A stretch of 64,000 bases of DNA from an uncultured Eubacterium sp. (GTDB lineage Bacteria; Bacillota; Clostridia; Lachnospirales; Lachnospiraceae), in assembly GCA_910586445.1 (NCBI GenBank), contig CAJUHV010000009.1, positions 17,500-81,499 of the forward strand, given 5' to 3'. Shown here piece by piece: positions 46,032 to 55,800 of the stretch. Position 1 is the first letter of the stretch. Each line of letters begins with the position of its first letter. The position numbers and the translations under genes are program-made. The notes beneath the pieces are model-generated. The model searched no databases. It had not been told where the DNA came from and was given only the letters and a program-made list of their open reading frames with translations.

Positions 46032-47273
46032 ATGATGGATGATAACGAGCAGCAATTGTATATCGGAATAGATCTAAACGACAGCTATGCCATGGTCAGC
46101 TTTGCGACGACGACACATCTAGAGCCGGAGACCGTCAGCTCGGTGGCGGGAAGCGAGATGTTTCAGATCCCGCTGGCAGTATGCATGGCAGCTTCATCCG
46201 GGCAGTGGGTATACGGAGATGAAGCAATCCGTTTTGGCAAAGCGGATATGGGCAGGTGTGAGGCCGGCCTCCTTTCCCGGTCATTGGAGCGGGATTTTAC
46301 GATTATTGAGAACCAGACATACGAGGTGCGCATGCTGCTTGCCATATTTTTAAAAAAGATACTGCTGCTGGCGGGAAAGCTGGGGCCTAAAATCGAAATC
46401 GGAAAAGTAGTATTCGCGTTCGAAAAATTAAATGATAAATTAATGGAACTGATGGAATATGTATTTGCACAGCTGCCTGTCGCACGCAGAAAGATCACCG
46501 TTTTGGATTATATGGAGAGCTTTTACTATTATGCCCTGAACCAGAAGGACGGGCTGGCGACACATGACGTGGCGATGTTCCAGTATTCTGGCAGGAGCAT
46601 GATCTGCTGGTACCTGACGCGCGCAAAACAGTCTAAGCCGCAGCTGGTACAGGTTCTGGAGGAAGACTGCGGATATCTGACGGAGAATAAGGACATGGAT
46701 TTTGCAAAAATCATCCCAAAGCTCTTTGAAAAAAAGATCGTTTCGTCGGTTTATTTAGTGGGTGAAGGGTTTGAGGGCGACTGGATGAAGCATTCCCTGC
46801 GTGTTTTATGCCAGGGGAGGCGGGCATTTCTGGGCAAGAACCTGTTTTCCAAAGGGGCGTGCTTTGCAGCACAAGTGCACGCAGGGCTGATTCCCTGGCA
46901 TTATGCGTATATGGGTGAAAATGAGATGAAGTTTAATATCAGCCTTAAAGTGCGCAGAAATAACGAGATGGCATTTCACACGCTGATCTCGGCAGGGGAC
47001 AATATGTATGAAGCGAAAAGTGTATGCGAGGTGATTTTAGACGGGCCGGGCGAGATTGATTTTTGGATTCAAAAGCCAAACAGCAGGGAGGCAAGGATCG
47101 AGACGCTGGAGCTTACCAATCTGCCTTCACGTCCCAAGAAGGCTACAAGGCTGCGTATTCAGGCAAAGCCGGTGACAGACCGCTCGGTAAAGATTAAAAT
47201 CCGGGATCTTGGGCTGGGGGAATTTTTTAAGGCCAGTGAAATGGTATGGGAGTATGTCATGAAGGTGAATTAA
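46032..47273 (+). CDS. DUF5716-like protein with degenerate Hsp70/actin-type ATPase fold
   Basis: 413 residues; ATG 46032 or 46035 after AGAGGAAGG. The N-terminus YIGIDLNDSYAMVSFAT matches the phosphate-1 loop of Hsp70/actin proteins (IGIDLGTT), but the GTT is replaced by NDS. The second loop reads MFQYSGRSMICWYL and lacks the usual Asp. An adenosine-type motif, VYLVGEGFEGDW, is present near 240. The C-terminal part (about 300-413) is beta-rich, like a substrate domain (NISLKVRRNNEMAFHTLISAG). I believe this is DUF5716. It starts 30 bp after the large protein and probably works with it. Whether it binds ATP is uncertain. Confidence 0.78.
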   Translation: MMDDNEQQLYIGIDLNDSYAMVSFATTTHLEPETVSSVAGSEMFQIPLAVCMAASSGQWVYGDEAIRFGKADMGRCEAGLLSRSLERDFTIIENQTYEVRMLLAIFLKKILLLAGKLGPKIEIGKVVFAFEKLNDKLMELMEYVFAQLPVARRKITVLDYMESFYYYALNQKDGLATHDVAMFQYSGRSMICWYLTRAKQSKPQLVQVLEEDCGYLTENKDMDFAKIIPKLFEKKIVSSVYLVGEGFEGDWMKHSLRVLCQGRRAFLGKNLFSKGACFAAQVHAGLIPWHYAYMGENEMKFNISLKVRRNNEMAFHTLISAGDNMYEAKSVCEVILDGPGEIDFWIQKPNSREARIETLELTNLPSRPKKATRLRIQAKPVTDRSVKIKIRDLGLGEFFKASEMVWEYVMKVN

Positions 47274-47301
47274 TGAAGCAATGCAGTAGGGGAGAATACG
47301 T

Positions 47302-48135
47302 ATGGGCGAATTGATTTTCTGCAGCTTTCGGCGTGCTGCAAAGCCTTATTATCTGGAGAGCGCAAAACAGAATATTTATTCGATCGAAGAACTGTGCTAT
47401 TTTCTACAGGACAATATTTATCTGCTGGATGAAAATATTATGACGGCAGAGTTCTGTGACTGGCTGGAGACAGAGCTTTCGGCGCAGCAGCTGGCGCACA
47501 AGCTGCGCAGGCTTATGGAGGACCAGAAAGGGTTTCGGATGTTCTGCATGCAGATCATTATGGATTCGGGCTATTTTTCCAGAAATGAAATGCAGTTTTT
47601 AGGAATGAAGCTGCAGAAGATGGATCATCAGTCTAATTATGAAAACCGCAAGATCAAGGCGGATCAGCTGATGGAGCGCAGCATGTATCTGGCTGCGATC
47701 GCAGAATATAGAAATCTCCTGCTGAACGCGACAAACAGTCCGTCGGATATCCGGGTCAGCGGAGATATCTGGCACAATATGGGCACGGCTTATGCGAAGA
47801 TGTTCTGCTTTGAGCGCGCGGTCAGCTGTTATGAAAAGGCATACGAGCTGAGCCGCCGGGTAGATTCGCTCAAAGCAGCATTACAGGCGGTCTGCTTTCT
47901 GGAAGATGCAGAGCGCGTGCAGTGGTTTTTACAGCGTAATCATATACGGCCGGAACAGTTTGCAGCAATGAAAAAAAATCTGAGTGAATTAGGGCAGATG
48001 ACAGAGGTATCGGCAGAATTTGAGAAAATACTGCGGTTAGAGCGCCTGTCGCGTGTCTCTCAGATACAGGCAAAAAGCGAGATCAGCCGTCAGGTGGATC
48101 AGTGGAAAGACGAATATATAGGATATAAGGGGTGA
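47302..48135 (+). CDS. Helical TPR-like protein of the DUF5717/DUF5716 operon
   Basis: 277 residues, no known family recognised. Predominantly helical. Starts GELIFCSFRRAAKPYYLESAKQNIYSIEELCYFLQDN (core YSIEELCYFL). A clear TPR-like helix pair is near 150-195 (DIWHNMGTAYAKMFCFERAVSCYEKAYEL, core AYAKMFCFERAVSCYEKA). Soluble, no signal peptide. ATG at 47302 follows AGGGGAGAA. Its stop codon is inside the ribosome binding site of the next gene (AAGGGGTGA). Likely a scaffold linking the Hsp70-like protein to other parts. Confidence 0.78.
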   Translation: MGELIFCSFRRAAKPYYLESAKQNIYSIEELCYFLQDNIYLLDENIMTAEFCDWLETELSAQQLAHKLRRLMEDQKGFRMFCMQIIMDSGYFSRNEMQFLGMKLQKMDHQSNYENRKIKADQLMERSMYLAAIAEYRNLLLNATNSPSDIRVSGDIWHNMGTAYAKMFCFERAVSCYEKAYELSRRVDSLKAALQAVCFLEDAERVQWFLQRNHIRPEQFAAMKKNLSELGQMTEVSAEFEKILRLERLSRVSQIQAKSEISRQVDQWKDEYIGYKG

Positions 48136-48139
48136 TTTT

Positions 48140-49315
48140 TTGGGATTTTTTAAACGGAGAAAAGACAAAAAGATGCTGCAGCAGGTTCTGGATGACGTAC
48201 AGTCACAGGAAAGCCTGGAGCAGATCGCAAGCAATGACCCGGCCAGCCAGATCGCAGACCGCTGCGACCAGATTATGGAAAATGCCAGGGAGATCGACGA
48301 CGGGAAAAAAGAGTACTATATTGTTACCTCGTATTTAAATGATATAGAGCTGATTGAAAATCTGGCCCCGGATCAGGCAGAGGAAATAAAAAAAGCCGCG
48401 GACTATGTGGCAAAGCTGAATCTGGCCAGAGACCAGTTTTTAAATACGTCCAAGCGTATTTCCGATGCACAGTTTCAGATGATCCAGCGCATGGAGGACG
48501 ATATCCCGGATGCAGTAAGAAACCTGCGTGCCAATGAGGATTACCAGACAAAGGTAAAAAGGGATATGCAGTATCTGGAGGGCGAGAAGCAGGAGTGGGA
48601 GATCTTAAAAAGGGATCGCAGGAAACAGCGCAGGATGCTTCAAAAGAGCTCTTTTCTGCTGGTATTTGCAGTGGCGACTGCTGCGGTGCTGTGGCTGATT
48701 TTATCTTACGGCTTTGATTATGACATGCGCTATGCCTGGATTGCCACGATTTTTGCAGCCGCGCTCGGTGCGGCAGGCATTGTACTGCGGCTGGAAAGCG
48801 GCAGGCGGGATATCCAGCAGGCAGAGGTAAATATTAACTATGCGATCGTGCTTTTAAATAAAGTCAAGATTAAATATGTCAATATTACCAATGCTGTAGA
48901 CTATGTATGCGACAAATATCATGTCAGAGACTCCAAAGAATTTGCTTATCAGTGGGATCTGTATCAGGAGGCAGTGCGTGAGCAGGAAAAATACAGGAAG
49001 ACAAATGAAGATTTAAATTATTATTATGATAAGCTGGTAAAACTTTTAAAAAAGTGCGAGCTGTATGATTCCAGGGTATGGATTGAGCAGCCGCAGGCAC
49101 TGGTAGATTCCAAAGAAATGGTGGAGATCAAGCACAACCTGCTGGTACGCAGGCAGAAGCTCCGTTCCAAGATTGCTTACAATCTGGATATTGTAAAAAA
49201 AGGACGCAGTGAGATCAATGTAATGCTGAAAAATTATAAAGATGCAGGCCAGAATACGGCGCTGCTCCAAAAGATTGTTACGATTGACCAGATGGCCGGG
49301 CTGGAGCAGGCCTGA
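48140..49315 (+). CDS. Two-TM coiled-coil membrane protein of the DUF5717/DUF5716 operon
   Basis: 391 residues, TTG start 5 bp after the preceding stop. No family recognised. A basic N-terminus (GFFKRRKDKKML) and a long helical region (about 20-165) precede two TM helices as a tight hairpin (about 172-191, SSFLLVFAVATAAVLWLILS; and about 197-215, YAWIATIFAAALGAAGIVL). A second long helical region follows (about 220-385). Both helical arms should face the cytoplasm, which would make this the membrane anchor of the operon. The gene ends 48 bp before a MITE-like element. Confidence 0.8.
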   Translation: MGFFKRRKDKKMLQQVLDDVQSQESLEQIASNDPASQIADRCDQIMENAREIDDGKKEYYIVTSYLNDIELIENLAPDQAEEIKKAADYVAKLNLARDQFLNTSKRISDAQFQMIQRMEDDIPDAVRNLRANEDYQTKVKRDMQYLEGEKQEWEILKRDRRKQRRMLQKSSFLLVFAVATAAVLWLILSYGFDYDMRYAWIATIFAAALGAAGIVLRLESGRRDIQQAEVNINYAIVLLNKVKIKYVNITNAVDYVCDKYHVRDSKEFAYQWDLYQEAVREQEKYRKTNEDLNYYYDKLVKLLKKCELYDSRVWIEQPQALVDSKEMVEIKHNLLVRRQKLRSKIAYNLDIVKKGRSEINVMLKNYKDAGQNTALLQKIVTIDQMAGLEQA

Positions 49316-49362
49316 ATCGGCAGGCTGTATTCATAATAACTGGATCAAATATAGAAAGGTTT

Positions 49363-49478
49363 TTATAAAAGGGGCTGTCGCACTAAGTAAAACATATACA
49401 GGATATAGGATAGAAGAATCATTCATACCAGCTATATCTTGTATCATTTTTCTTAATGCGGCAGCCCCTTTGTTATAA
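49363..49478. mobile_element. MITE-like inverted-repeat element
   Basis: About 104 bp bounded by imperfect terminal inverted repeats AAGGGGCTGYCGCAYTAAG (49369-49387 and the complement ending at about 49471). On both sides is TTATAA (49363-49368 and 49473-49478), fitting a target duplication. There is no coding capacity. The ends resemble those of IS elements with GGGGCTGTCGCA-type termini, so it could be mobilised by such a transposase. It may now act as terminator for the convergent genes on both sides. Confidence 0.65.
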
Positions 49479-49486
49479 ATAAGTAT

Positions 49487-50851
49487 TTAACTGTTTTTTG
49501 CAATCTGAAGCATTCTCTCCATGTCTGAGATTAATTCCCTGGAATAGAGATCTGCCTTTGAGCATATTTTCTCTGCTTCTGAATAGTTGCCCTTTTTTAG
49601 TGCAGCGATCGCCTCGTCGCCAAACTGATGAAAACGCTTATGTTTATTGCCGAGTGCATCCCAGATTGGACGTATGCCCTCTATATCCGGCGTCATTGCA
49701 TAATAGAAATGCCCGAATCCGCATTTGGAGGAATCCAGCTGCAGAGGTATAATGCTGCGCTGCTTTACCATATTTTCCAGATTTCTAAGCCATGCACGAT
49801 GTGCTGTAATGGCATTGCTGACATATTCGGCAAATTCATTGTTTTCTATATGGAAGAAGGAGTCGTTGGACAAGGAACCCATCTGCTTTACTGTATCATC
49901 CAGTATTTTTTCAATCTCAACGACTGGTTCGGTAGCTTTTTTCAAGTCGCTGCCCACCGTACGCATAAAATCAGTACTGTCACGCAGCTGGTTTTCCATT
50001 TCTGTCATTGAGCTGGTGATTTCTTCGCTGACAGCGGCAATTGAGCTGACAGATTCATTTACCTTGGATACATGCTTATGGTTTTCATTGTTCAGCGCCC
50101 ATACATTGCCGATTTTGTCTGTCATGGAACCGAGTGCCTGAATCGTTCCAGAGGCGCTTTTTATGCTCTTTTGTGAAGCAGTGCGGATCTCTTCTACAAA
50201 GCTGCCCATGCTGCCGGTCAGTTTCTGTGTTTCTCCGGCCAGGCCGCGGATCTCATCGGCTACGACTGCAAAGCCTCTGCCCGCTTCTCCGGCTCTTGTT
50301 GCTTCGATGGAGGCATTGAGCGCGAGCAGGTTGGTCTGTAGCGATATGTTTTCAATGCCAGAGATCACATCGTTCATACGGTTGATGATTTCAAACAGGT
50401 TATCCATATCCTTCTGCATTTCACGTGATATGTCAATGGTCTGTCTGGACAGGTCTTTAATATCAGTCAGCTCGCTCTGACAGGTCTCGATCTTTTCATA
50501 GATCTCCGTCGTCTCAGAAGAAACATGGATAATCGTGTTGGTGAGTTCTTCGTGCTGGTTATTTGATCTTCCCGAAAACATGGAATTGCCGGTGGCATTT
50601 CCAAAGATCGCTTCGGTAGCCTTTGCCACGCTCTGAGAGATTTCCATAATCTTTTCGGTCTGGTGCTGCATAGTAAGATCCAATGAGCTGATATGCATAA
50701 CAGCTTTTATATTTTTTTCAAAAACCTCTGCAAACTGTTTCCTGGCTTTGGACAGCCTTTGGTAAATACTGTTTAATTCCGGCTCTTTGGAATAATCAGC
50801 AGCCTGTAATTCTGAAACGGATTTTACGAGAGATGTTAATCTTTTTCTCAT
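49487..50851 (-). CDS. Soluble chemoreceptor with C-terminal CZB zinc-binding domain
   Basis: 454 residues, no TM helices, so a cytoplasmic methyl-accepting chemotaxis-type protein. The signalling hairpin has ISLQTNLLALNASIEATRAGEAGRGFAVVADEIRGLA (core NASIEATRAGEAGRGFA, with a T for the usual A). The C-terminal 105 residues form a chemoreceptor zinc-binding (CZB) domain: His in HRAWLRNL, Cys in SKCGFGHFYY and later His residues in NKHKRFHQFG. CZB domains sense zinc or hypochlorous acid in other bacteria. It has its own promoter on the - strand. Confidence 0.93.
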   Translation of the reverse strand: MRKRLTSLVKSVSELQAADYSKEPELNSIYQRLSKARKQFAEVFEKNIKAVMHISSLDLTMQHQTEKIMEISQSVAKATEAIFGNATGNSMFSGRSNNQHEELTNTIIHVSSETTEIYEKIETCQSELTDIKDLSRQTIDISREMQKDMDNLFEIINRMNDVISGIENISLQTNLLALNASIEATRAGEAGRGFAVVADEIRGLAGETQKLTGSMGSFVEEIRTASQKSIKSASGTIQALGSMTDKIGNVWALNNENHKHVSKVNESVSSIAAVSEEITSSMTEMENQLRDSTDFMRTVGSDLKKATEPVVEIEKILDDTVKQMGSLSNDSFFHIENNEFAEYVSNAITAHRAWLRNLENMVKQRSIIPLQLDSSKCGFGHFYYAMTPDIEGIRPIWDALGNKHKRFHQFGDEAIAALKKGNYSEAEKICSKADLYSRELISDMERMLQIAKNS

Positions 50852-50934
50852 TTACTAGTTACCTCTTGATCTGTGGTTGGGTTAATAGTTCTATGATGGC
50901 TGTGCGCTTTGATACGCACGGTTTATACTATACT

Positions 50935-50963
50935 ATAATACGTAATTTTGGATAATTTTGCAA
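50935..50963 (-). promoter_or_regulatory. Promoter of the CZB chemoreceptor gene
   Basis: Read on the - strand: TTGCAA (50963-50958), 17-bp spacer, TATTAT (50940-50935). The region downstream of it repeats TATAG/TATAC motifs. Confidence 0.7.
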
Positions 50964-51005
50964 CCTTTTTTCGGAATATTTTTGCTATTGTGTCTTTGTT
51001 TTGTA

Positions 51006-51812
51006 TCAGTCATAGCTGCCCTTTACCGTAAATTCGTCCCAGCTGGTACCGTGGGCCAGCTCGTAGCTGCCAAAGCAGATATAGACATCGCCTTTATATA
51101 AATAGAATTTAAATTTTTTGGTTTGTTTAATGTGTGCATAGGCTGTCATATCGTCCTTACAGTATGCTTTGCCGGCCTTCAGGATTTTTTTTCTGGCATT
51201 TCCAGATATCACATCATTGATGGACAGCTTCTTTCCGGTAGTTAAATCATAGTTTAATCCATAGTTGTCCACGTTGTGGACGCCGCCGGCATACCACTGC
51301 TCATTCATGTGAAAGCTTATAATTCCGTTGTCATCATAGGAGACGGAGCATTGTGTCGTCCAATAATACTGTTCATGCTTGTCGTAAAACCTATGGTTAT
51401 CAATGGAATATTGTGTAGTCTCTTTGATGGTGGCTGCGTTTCCAGATAAAAAGTATTTTTTGCTTTTGTTTTTCAGCTGATTATTTATTTTGATAAGAGC
51501 AGGAGACGAGCTGCGAAACTGCGGGTAGGAAAAAGAAACAAGTCCCCGTACAATCCCGTTTTTATCTTTATATTCCACCTTATCTTCTTCTATTGTATAT
51601 TTGATCTGAGGTGCAGTCTCTGCCTCGTCACTGTGGTTCTTCAGACTGGCAGTGCTGCTATATGTAGAGGGACCGTTTAAAAGCGTGAGATTTTCATGGC
51701 TCCTGCTGTATGCAGAAGCAGCTGCTGGTTCGCACCTTACAGTAAGCACAAAGCAGGCGAGCATGCATCCTGCAAGGATTCTTTGATTTTTATTACCTCT
51801 TGTGTTTTTCAT
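51006..51812 (-). CDS. Secreted protein with DUF4163/DUF3298-like domains
   Basis: 268 residues. N-terminal signal: basic MKNTRGNKNQR, a hydrophobic stretch (ILAGCMLACFVLTV) and a probable cleavage site after AAASA near 34; an early Cys (LAGC) makes a lipoprotein possible but less likely. The mature part has a DUF4163-like half (about 85-150, VSFSYPQFRSSSPALIKINNQL) and a DUF3298-like half (about 165-265, GGVHNVDNYGLNYDLTTGKKLSINDV and CFGSYELAHGTSWDEF). These occur in RsiV-type anti-sigma factors and lysozyme-binding proteins, but no anti-sigma or TM part is present. Exported, function unknown. Confidence 0.8.
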   Translation of the reverse strand: MKNTRGNKNQRILAGCMLACFVLTVRCEPAAASAYSRSHENLTLLNGPSTYSSTASLKNHSDEAETAPQIKYTIEEDKVEYKDKNGIVRGLVSFSYPQFRSSSPALIKINNQLKNKSKKYFLSGNAATIKETTQYSIDNHRFYDKHEQYYWTTQCSVSYDDNGIISFHMNEQWYAGGVHNVDNYGLNYDLTTGKKLSINDVISGNARKKILKAGKAYCKDDMTAYAHIKQTKKFKFYLYKGDVYICFGSYELAHGTSWDEFTVKGSYD

Positions 51813-51953
51813 GTTTTTTCTCCTGACGTTTGTTTTGAAATAATTTTCAGAAACTGCTGGTTAATTTTTATTTTATAACAAGATGAGCAATACATCAACA
51901 GTATTCTTATTCCGCCTGCAGAAAGTATTTTTCAAACACGTTTCAGAAGAAAG

Positions 51954-51982
51954 TTGAAATCATGCCGTCGGTGTGTTAAAGT
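51954..51982 (+). promoter_or_regulatory. Probable promoter of the ABC transporter operon
   Basis: TTGAAA (51954-51959), 17-bp spacer, TAAAGT (51977-51982), about 75 bp before the ATP-binding gene. The rest of the 245-bp gap shows no feature; no two-component gene of the bceRS type is next to it. Confidence 0.45.
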
Positions 51983-52057
51983 TGTAATAAAATCAGGGAT
52001 ATTGTGCGAAATGATGAGATACAGTGACAATTTCTAAGATGAGCGGAGGAAGAAGGC

Positions 52058-52762
52058 ATGGGTTCGTTTGTAGAATTCCGTAAGGTCAGCAAGACATATC
52101 ATATGGGAGAGGTAGAGATCAAGGCACTGCGGGACGTGAATTTTACAATTGAAAAAGGGGAATTCTGCGTAATCGTCGGGGCCTCAGGGGCAGGCAAGAC
52201 TACGATTTTAAATATACTCGGCGGGATGGACAGCCTGACCGGAGGACAGGTGCTGCTGGATGGGAAGGATATTTCAGCTTATAACAAAAAGCAGCTGACC
52301 GCTTACCGGAGGCATGAAATCGGATTTGTATTTCAATTTTATAACCTGGTGCAGAATCTGACGGCACTGGAAAACGTGGAGCTGGCGGCACAGATCTGCA
52401 AAGATCCGCTGGATGCGGGCAATGTGCTTTCCATGGTCGGTCTGGCCGACCGGGCGTCAAATTTTCCGGCGCAGCTCTCCGGCGGGGAGCAGCAGAGGGT
52501 GGCGATCGCAAGGGCGCTGGCCAAAAATCCAAAGCTGCTGCTGTGCGATGAGCCGACCGGGGCGCTGGATTATCATACAGGCAAAGCCGTACTGGGGCTT
52601 TTACAGGAGGCATGCAGGGAAAAAGGAATGACGGTTGTTGTCATTACGCACAATCAGGCACTGACTGCGATGGCAGACAGGATTATTACGGTAAAGAACG
52701 GGACTGTGGGCAGTATGCAGATGAATGAGCATATTGTACCGGTGGAAGAAATCGAGTGGTAA
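52058..52762 (+). CDS. ABC transporter ATP-binding protein, MacB/LolD type
   Basis: 234 residues. Walker A VGASGAGKTTILNILGGMD near 38-56, Q-loop FQFYNLVQNLTALENVELA, signature LSGGEQQRVAIARALAKNP near 142-160, Walker B LLCDEPTGALD, and the switch His in VVITHN. This subfamily pairs with FtsX-like permeases; the partner starts 84 bp downstream. RBS is GAGCGGAGGAAGAAGG. Candidate roles: peptide export, lipid/lipoprotein handling or antimicrobial resistance. Confidence 0.95.
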   Translation: MGSFVEFRKVSKTYHMGEVEIKALRDVNFTIEKGEFCVIVGASGAGKTTILNILGGMDSLTGGQVLLDGKDISAYNKKQLTAYRRHEIGFVFQFYNLVQNLTALENVELAAQICKDPLDAGNVLSMVGLADRASNFPAQLSGGEQQRVAIARALAKNPKLLLCDEPTGALDYHTGKAVLGLLQEACREKGMTVVVITHNQALTAMADRIITVKNGTVGSMQMNEHIVPVEEIEW

Positions 52763-52846
52763 GGCGTTAGGTGCGCAGAGCTGAAAAGCAAATGCCAATA
52801 AATATATATCATCAATAAATCTTGAGATGCCAGGAAGAATATAGAG

Positions 52847-55800
52847 ATGAATTTCAGAATAAAAAGCGGAATGATAAAGACAACCATACGGGAAATAAAA
52901 GCAAGCCTCGGGCGGTATCTGGCAATTTTTGCCATTGTCATGCTGGGGGTGGGTTTTTTTGCGGGCTTAAAGGCAACAAAGCCTGCGATGATTGCGACTG
53001 TGGATGATTATCTGCGCAGGCAGGATTTTTTTGATTTTAAGCTGCTGTCTGCGATCGGATTTGATAAAGAAGACACAAAAGAGCTTTTCGAAATGTCAGA
53101 AGTCGGTCAGGCAGAAGGCGCAGTTTCGGCCGATGTGCTCTGTTTTTTTGATGACGGAAATAGTGATGGGGATGGTGATGGAGATGATGCCGGAGATAAT
53201 GCTGAAAATAATACCAAAAATAATGAAGAAGTCTATCGTGTACATACTATGCCGGAGAACATAAACCGCATAGTGCTTTTGGAAGGCAGGCTGCCGGAAC
53301 GTGCGGATGAATGCGTGCTGGACAGTGCAGTGTACGGCGCGGATATGATCGGGGCTGAGATTACAGTGACGGAACATAATGAGGAAGATACGCTTGAGAT
53401 GTTTGAAGAGCGTACATTTACGGCAGTCGGGATCGTGCGTTCGCCTTATTATATTAATTTTGAGCGGGGGACTTCTTCTATTGGGGAAGGAAAGGTTGCT
53501 GCTTTTTTTTATGTGCCAAAAGAAGCATTCAGCTGCGATTATCTGACCGAAATATATCTGACCACCGGGCATGGCTGCGGCGTGTATACAGACGAATACG
53601 AAGAACATATAGACGGCCTGCTGGAGACGATCGAGCAGAAAACAGAGGCGCTTGTAACAGACCGCTACAATGAGCTGGTTACGCAGGCACAAGAAAAAAT
53701 CGACGAGGCGCAGTCCGAGCTGGATGAAAAGACAAAAGAAGCAAAGCAGAAGTTGTCAGATGCAGCAGATAAAATCAAAGACGGCAGGAAAGAGCTGCGT
53801 GACGGCAGGAAAGAGATCGCAGAAGGTGAAAAAAAGCTGGCGGACGGCAGGAAAGAACTTGCAGAGGGGGAAATAGAGCTAAAAAATCACGAACAGGAAT
53901 TAAAAGATGCGCAGCGCCAGATTCTGGCAAAAGAACAGGAGCTTTTGGACGGCGAAGCCCAGGTCAGCCGTATGGAACGTGAAATATCTGAAAATGAAAA
54001 AAAGGCAGCTGACGGCCGGGCGCAGCTTGCGCAGGCGCTAAAGCAGTTAAAAGATAAGGAAACGATTATAAAGCAGCAGGAGGCTGCGTTAAATGAACAG
54101 GAATCCGAGCTTTCAAAAAAGCAAAAGGAACTGTCTTCCCAGTTAAAAGCGCTTGAAAAGCAGCAAAAAGAGCTGGAGGCAGGCAGAGAAGAGCTGTCAG
54201 GCAGGCTGGAGCAGCTGGAGCAGGCTTATGCTGCACAGCTTATTTCGCAGGAAGAGTACGATGCAAATCTGGCAGCACTGCAGGCAGGCTTACAGCAGAC
54301 TGCGTCTGGAGAGTCTAAGCTGCTCAAGGGAAAGAAACAGCTGCAGGCAGGGATTGAGCAGATCCAGTCCGGCATGGCTGAAATACAGTCCGGCAGGACG
54401 CAGATCCAGTCTGCAAAAAAGCAGGCAGAGAGCGCGGCGGAACAGCTTGCACAAAAAGAGCAGGAGCTTGCAGCGGCAGATGCGCAGCTTGCCGAAGGCC
54501 GCAGCAGGACATCAGCCGCAAGGGCGCAGCTGACAGATGGCAGGACGCAGCTTGCCGGGGCAAAAGCAGAACTGGAAGAAGGCAGAAGGCAGCTTGCGGA
54601 TGGCAGGGCAGAGCTTGCGGATGCCAAAGCAGAGCTTGCGGATGCCAGAAAGGAGATAAAAAAAGGAAAGGCGGATTTAAAAAAAGGGCGCAGGAAACTG
54701 GCAGGGGCGAAGCAGAAATATGAGGACTCCAAGGATGAGTTCCGAAAAAAGACTACGGATGCACAAGAAAAGATCGATGACGCCAGGGCGGATCTGGATG
54801 AGATCGAAGCCCCGGATTATTACGCCCTGGATCGGAATACAAATATCGGTTATGCCTGTTATGAGAGTGATGCAGGCATAGTAGCTGCAATCGCGGATGT
54901 ATTTCCGCTGTTCTTTTTTCTCGTGGCTGCGCTTGTCTGCATGACGACGATGAACCGCATGGTAGAAGAGCAGAGGACGCAGATCGGCGTGTTAAAGGCA
55001 CTCGGGTATGGAAATGCAGCCATTATGGGAAAATATTTATTTTATGCCGGTTCGGCAGCGGCAGCCGGGGCCGTGGCAGGCTGTGCGGTCGGTACCTGGC
55101 TGTTTCCAAAAGTAATCTGGATGGGATACAGCATTATGTACAGTATGGGCGAGATCCAGTATTTATTTGAGATCCGGCTGGCTGTATTGTCCATTGCGGC
55201 AGCGCTGCTGTGCTCTGTGGGTGCAGCGTATTTATCCTGCCGGTATGAGCTGTACAGTGTGCCGGCAGACCTGATCCGGCCGAAAGCTCCAAAGAGCGGC
55301 AGGCGGATTTTTCTGGAAAAAATACCATTTATATGGAGCCGGATGAAGTTTCTGCATAAAGTATCGATCCGAAATGTCGTCAGGTATAAAAAGCGTTTTT
55401 TTATGATGATCTTAGGCATTGGAGGATGTACGGCGCTGCTTGTCACCGGTTTTGGGATCAAGGACTCTGTAACAAATATCGCGGATATGCAGTACGATGA
55501 GATACAGATCTATGATATTAATATTACATTTAAAGATCCTGTGCAGAAATCAGACCTGGACGGGCTGGCAGCACAGATGAAAGATACTATTGCCGATGCT
55601 GCCTGCCGCTTTGAGGAGAGCGTGGATCTGGATTTTAACGGCAGGACAAAATCCATTTATCTGGAAATACCGGAAAATCCAGAGGATCAAAGTATATTTT
55701 TAGACCTGCATACAAAAGGCGGAGAAAAAATAGCGTATCCGGCAGCGGGAGAAGCGGTTATTTCTCAAAAGCTGGCAGATAATCTGGGCATACGCACAGG

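Noticed and set aside
53096..53692. 198-codon frame opposite the ABC permease
   Set aside because: Shadow of the + strand gene; no start signal and no recognisable domain.
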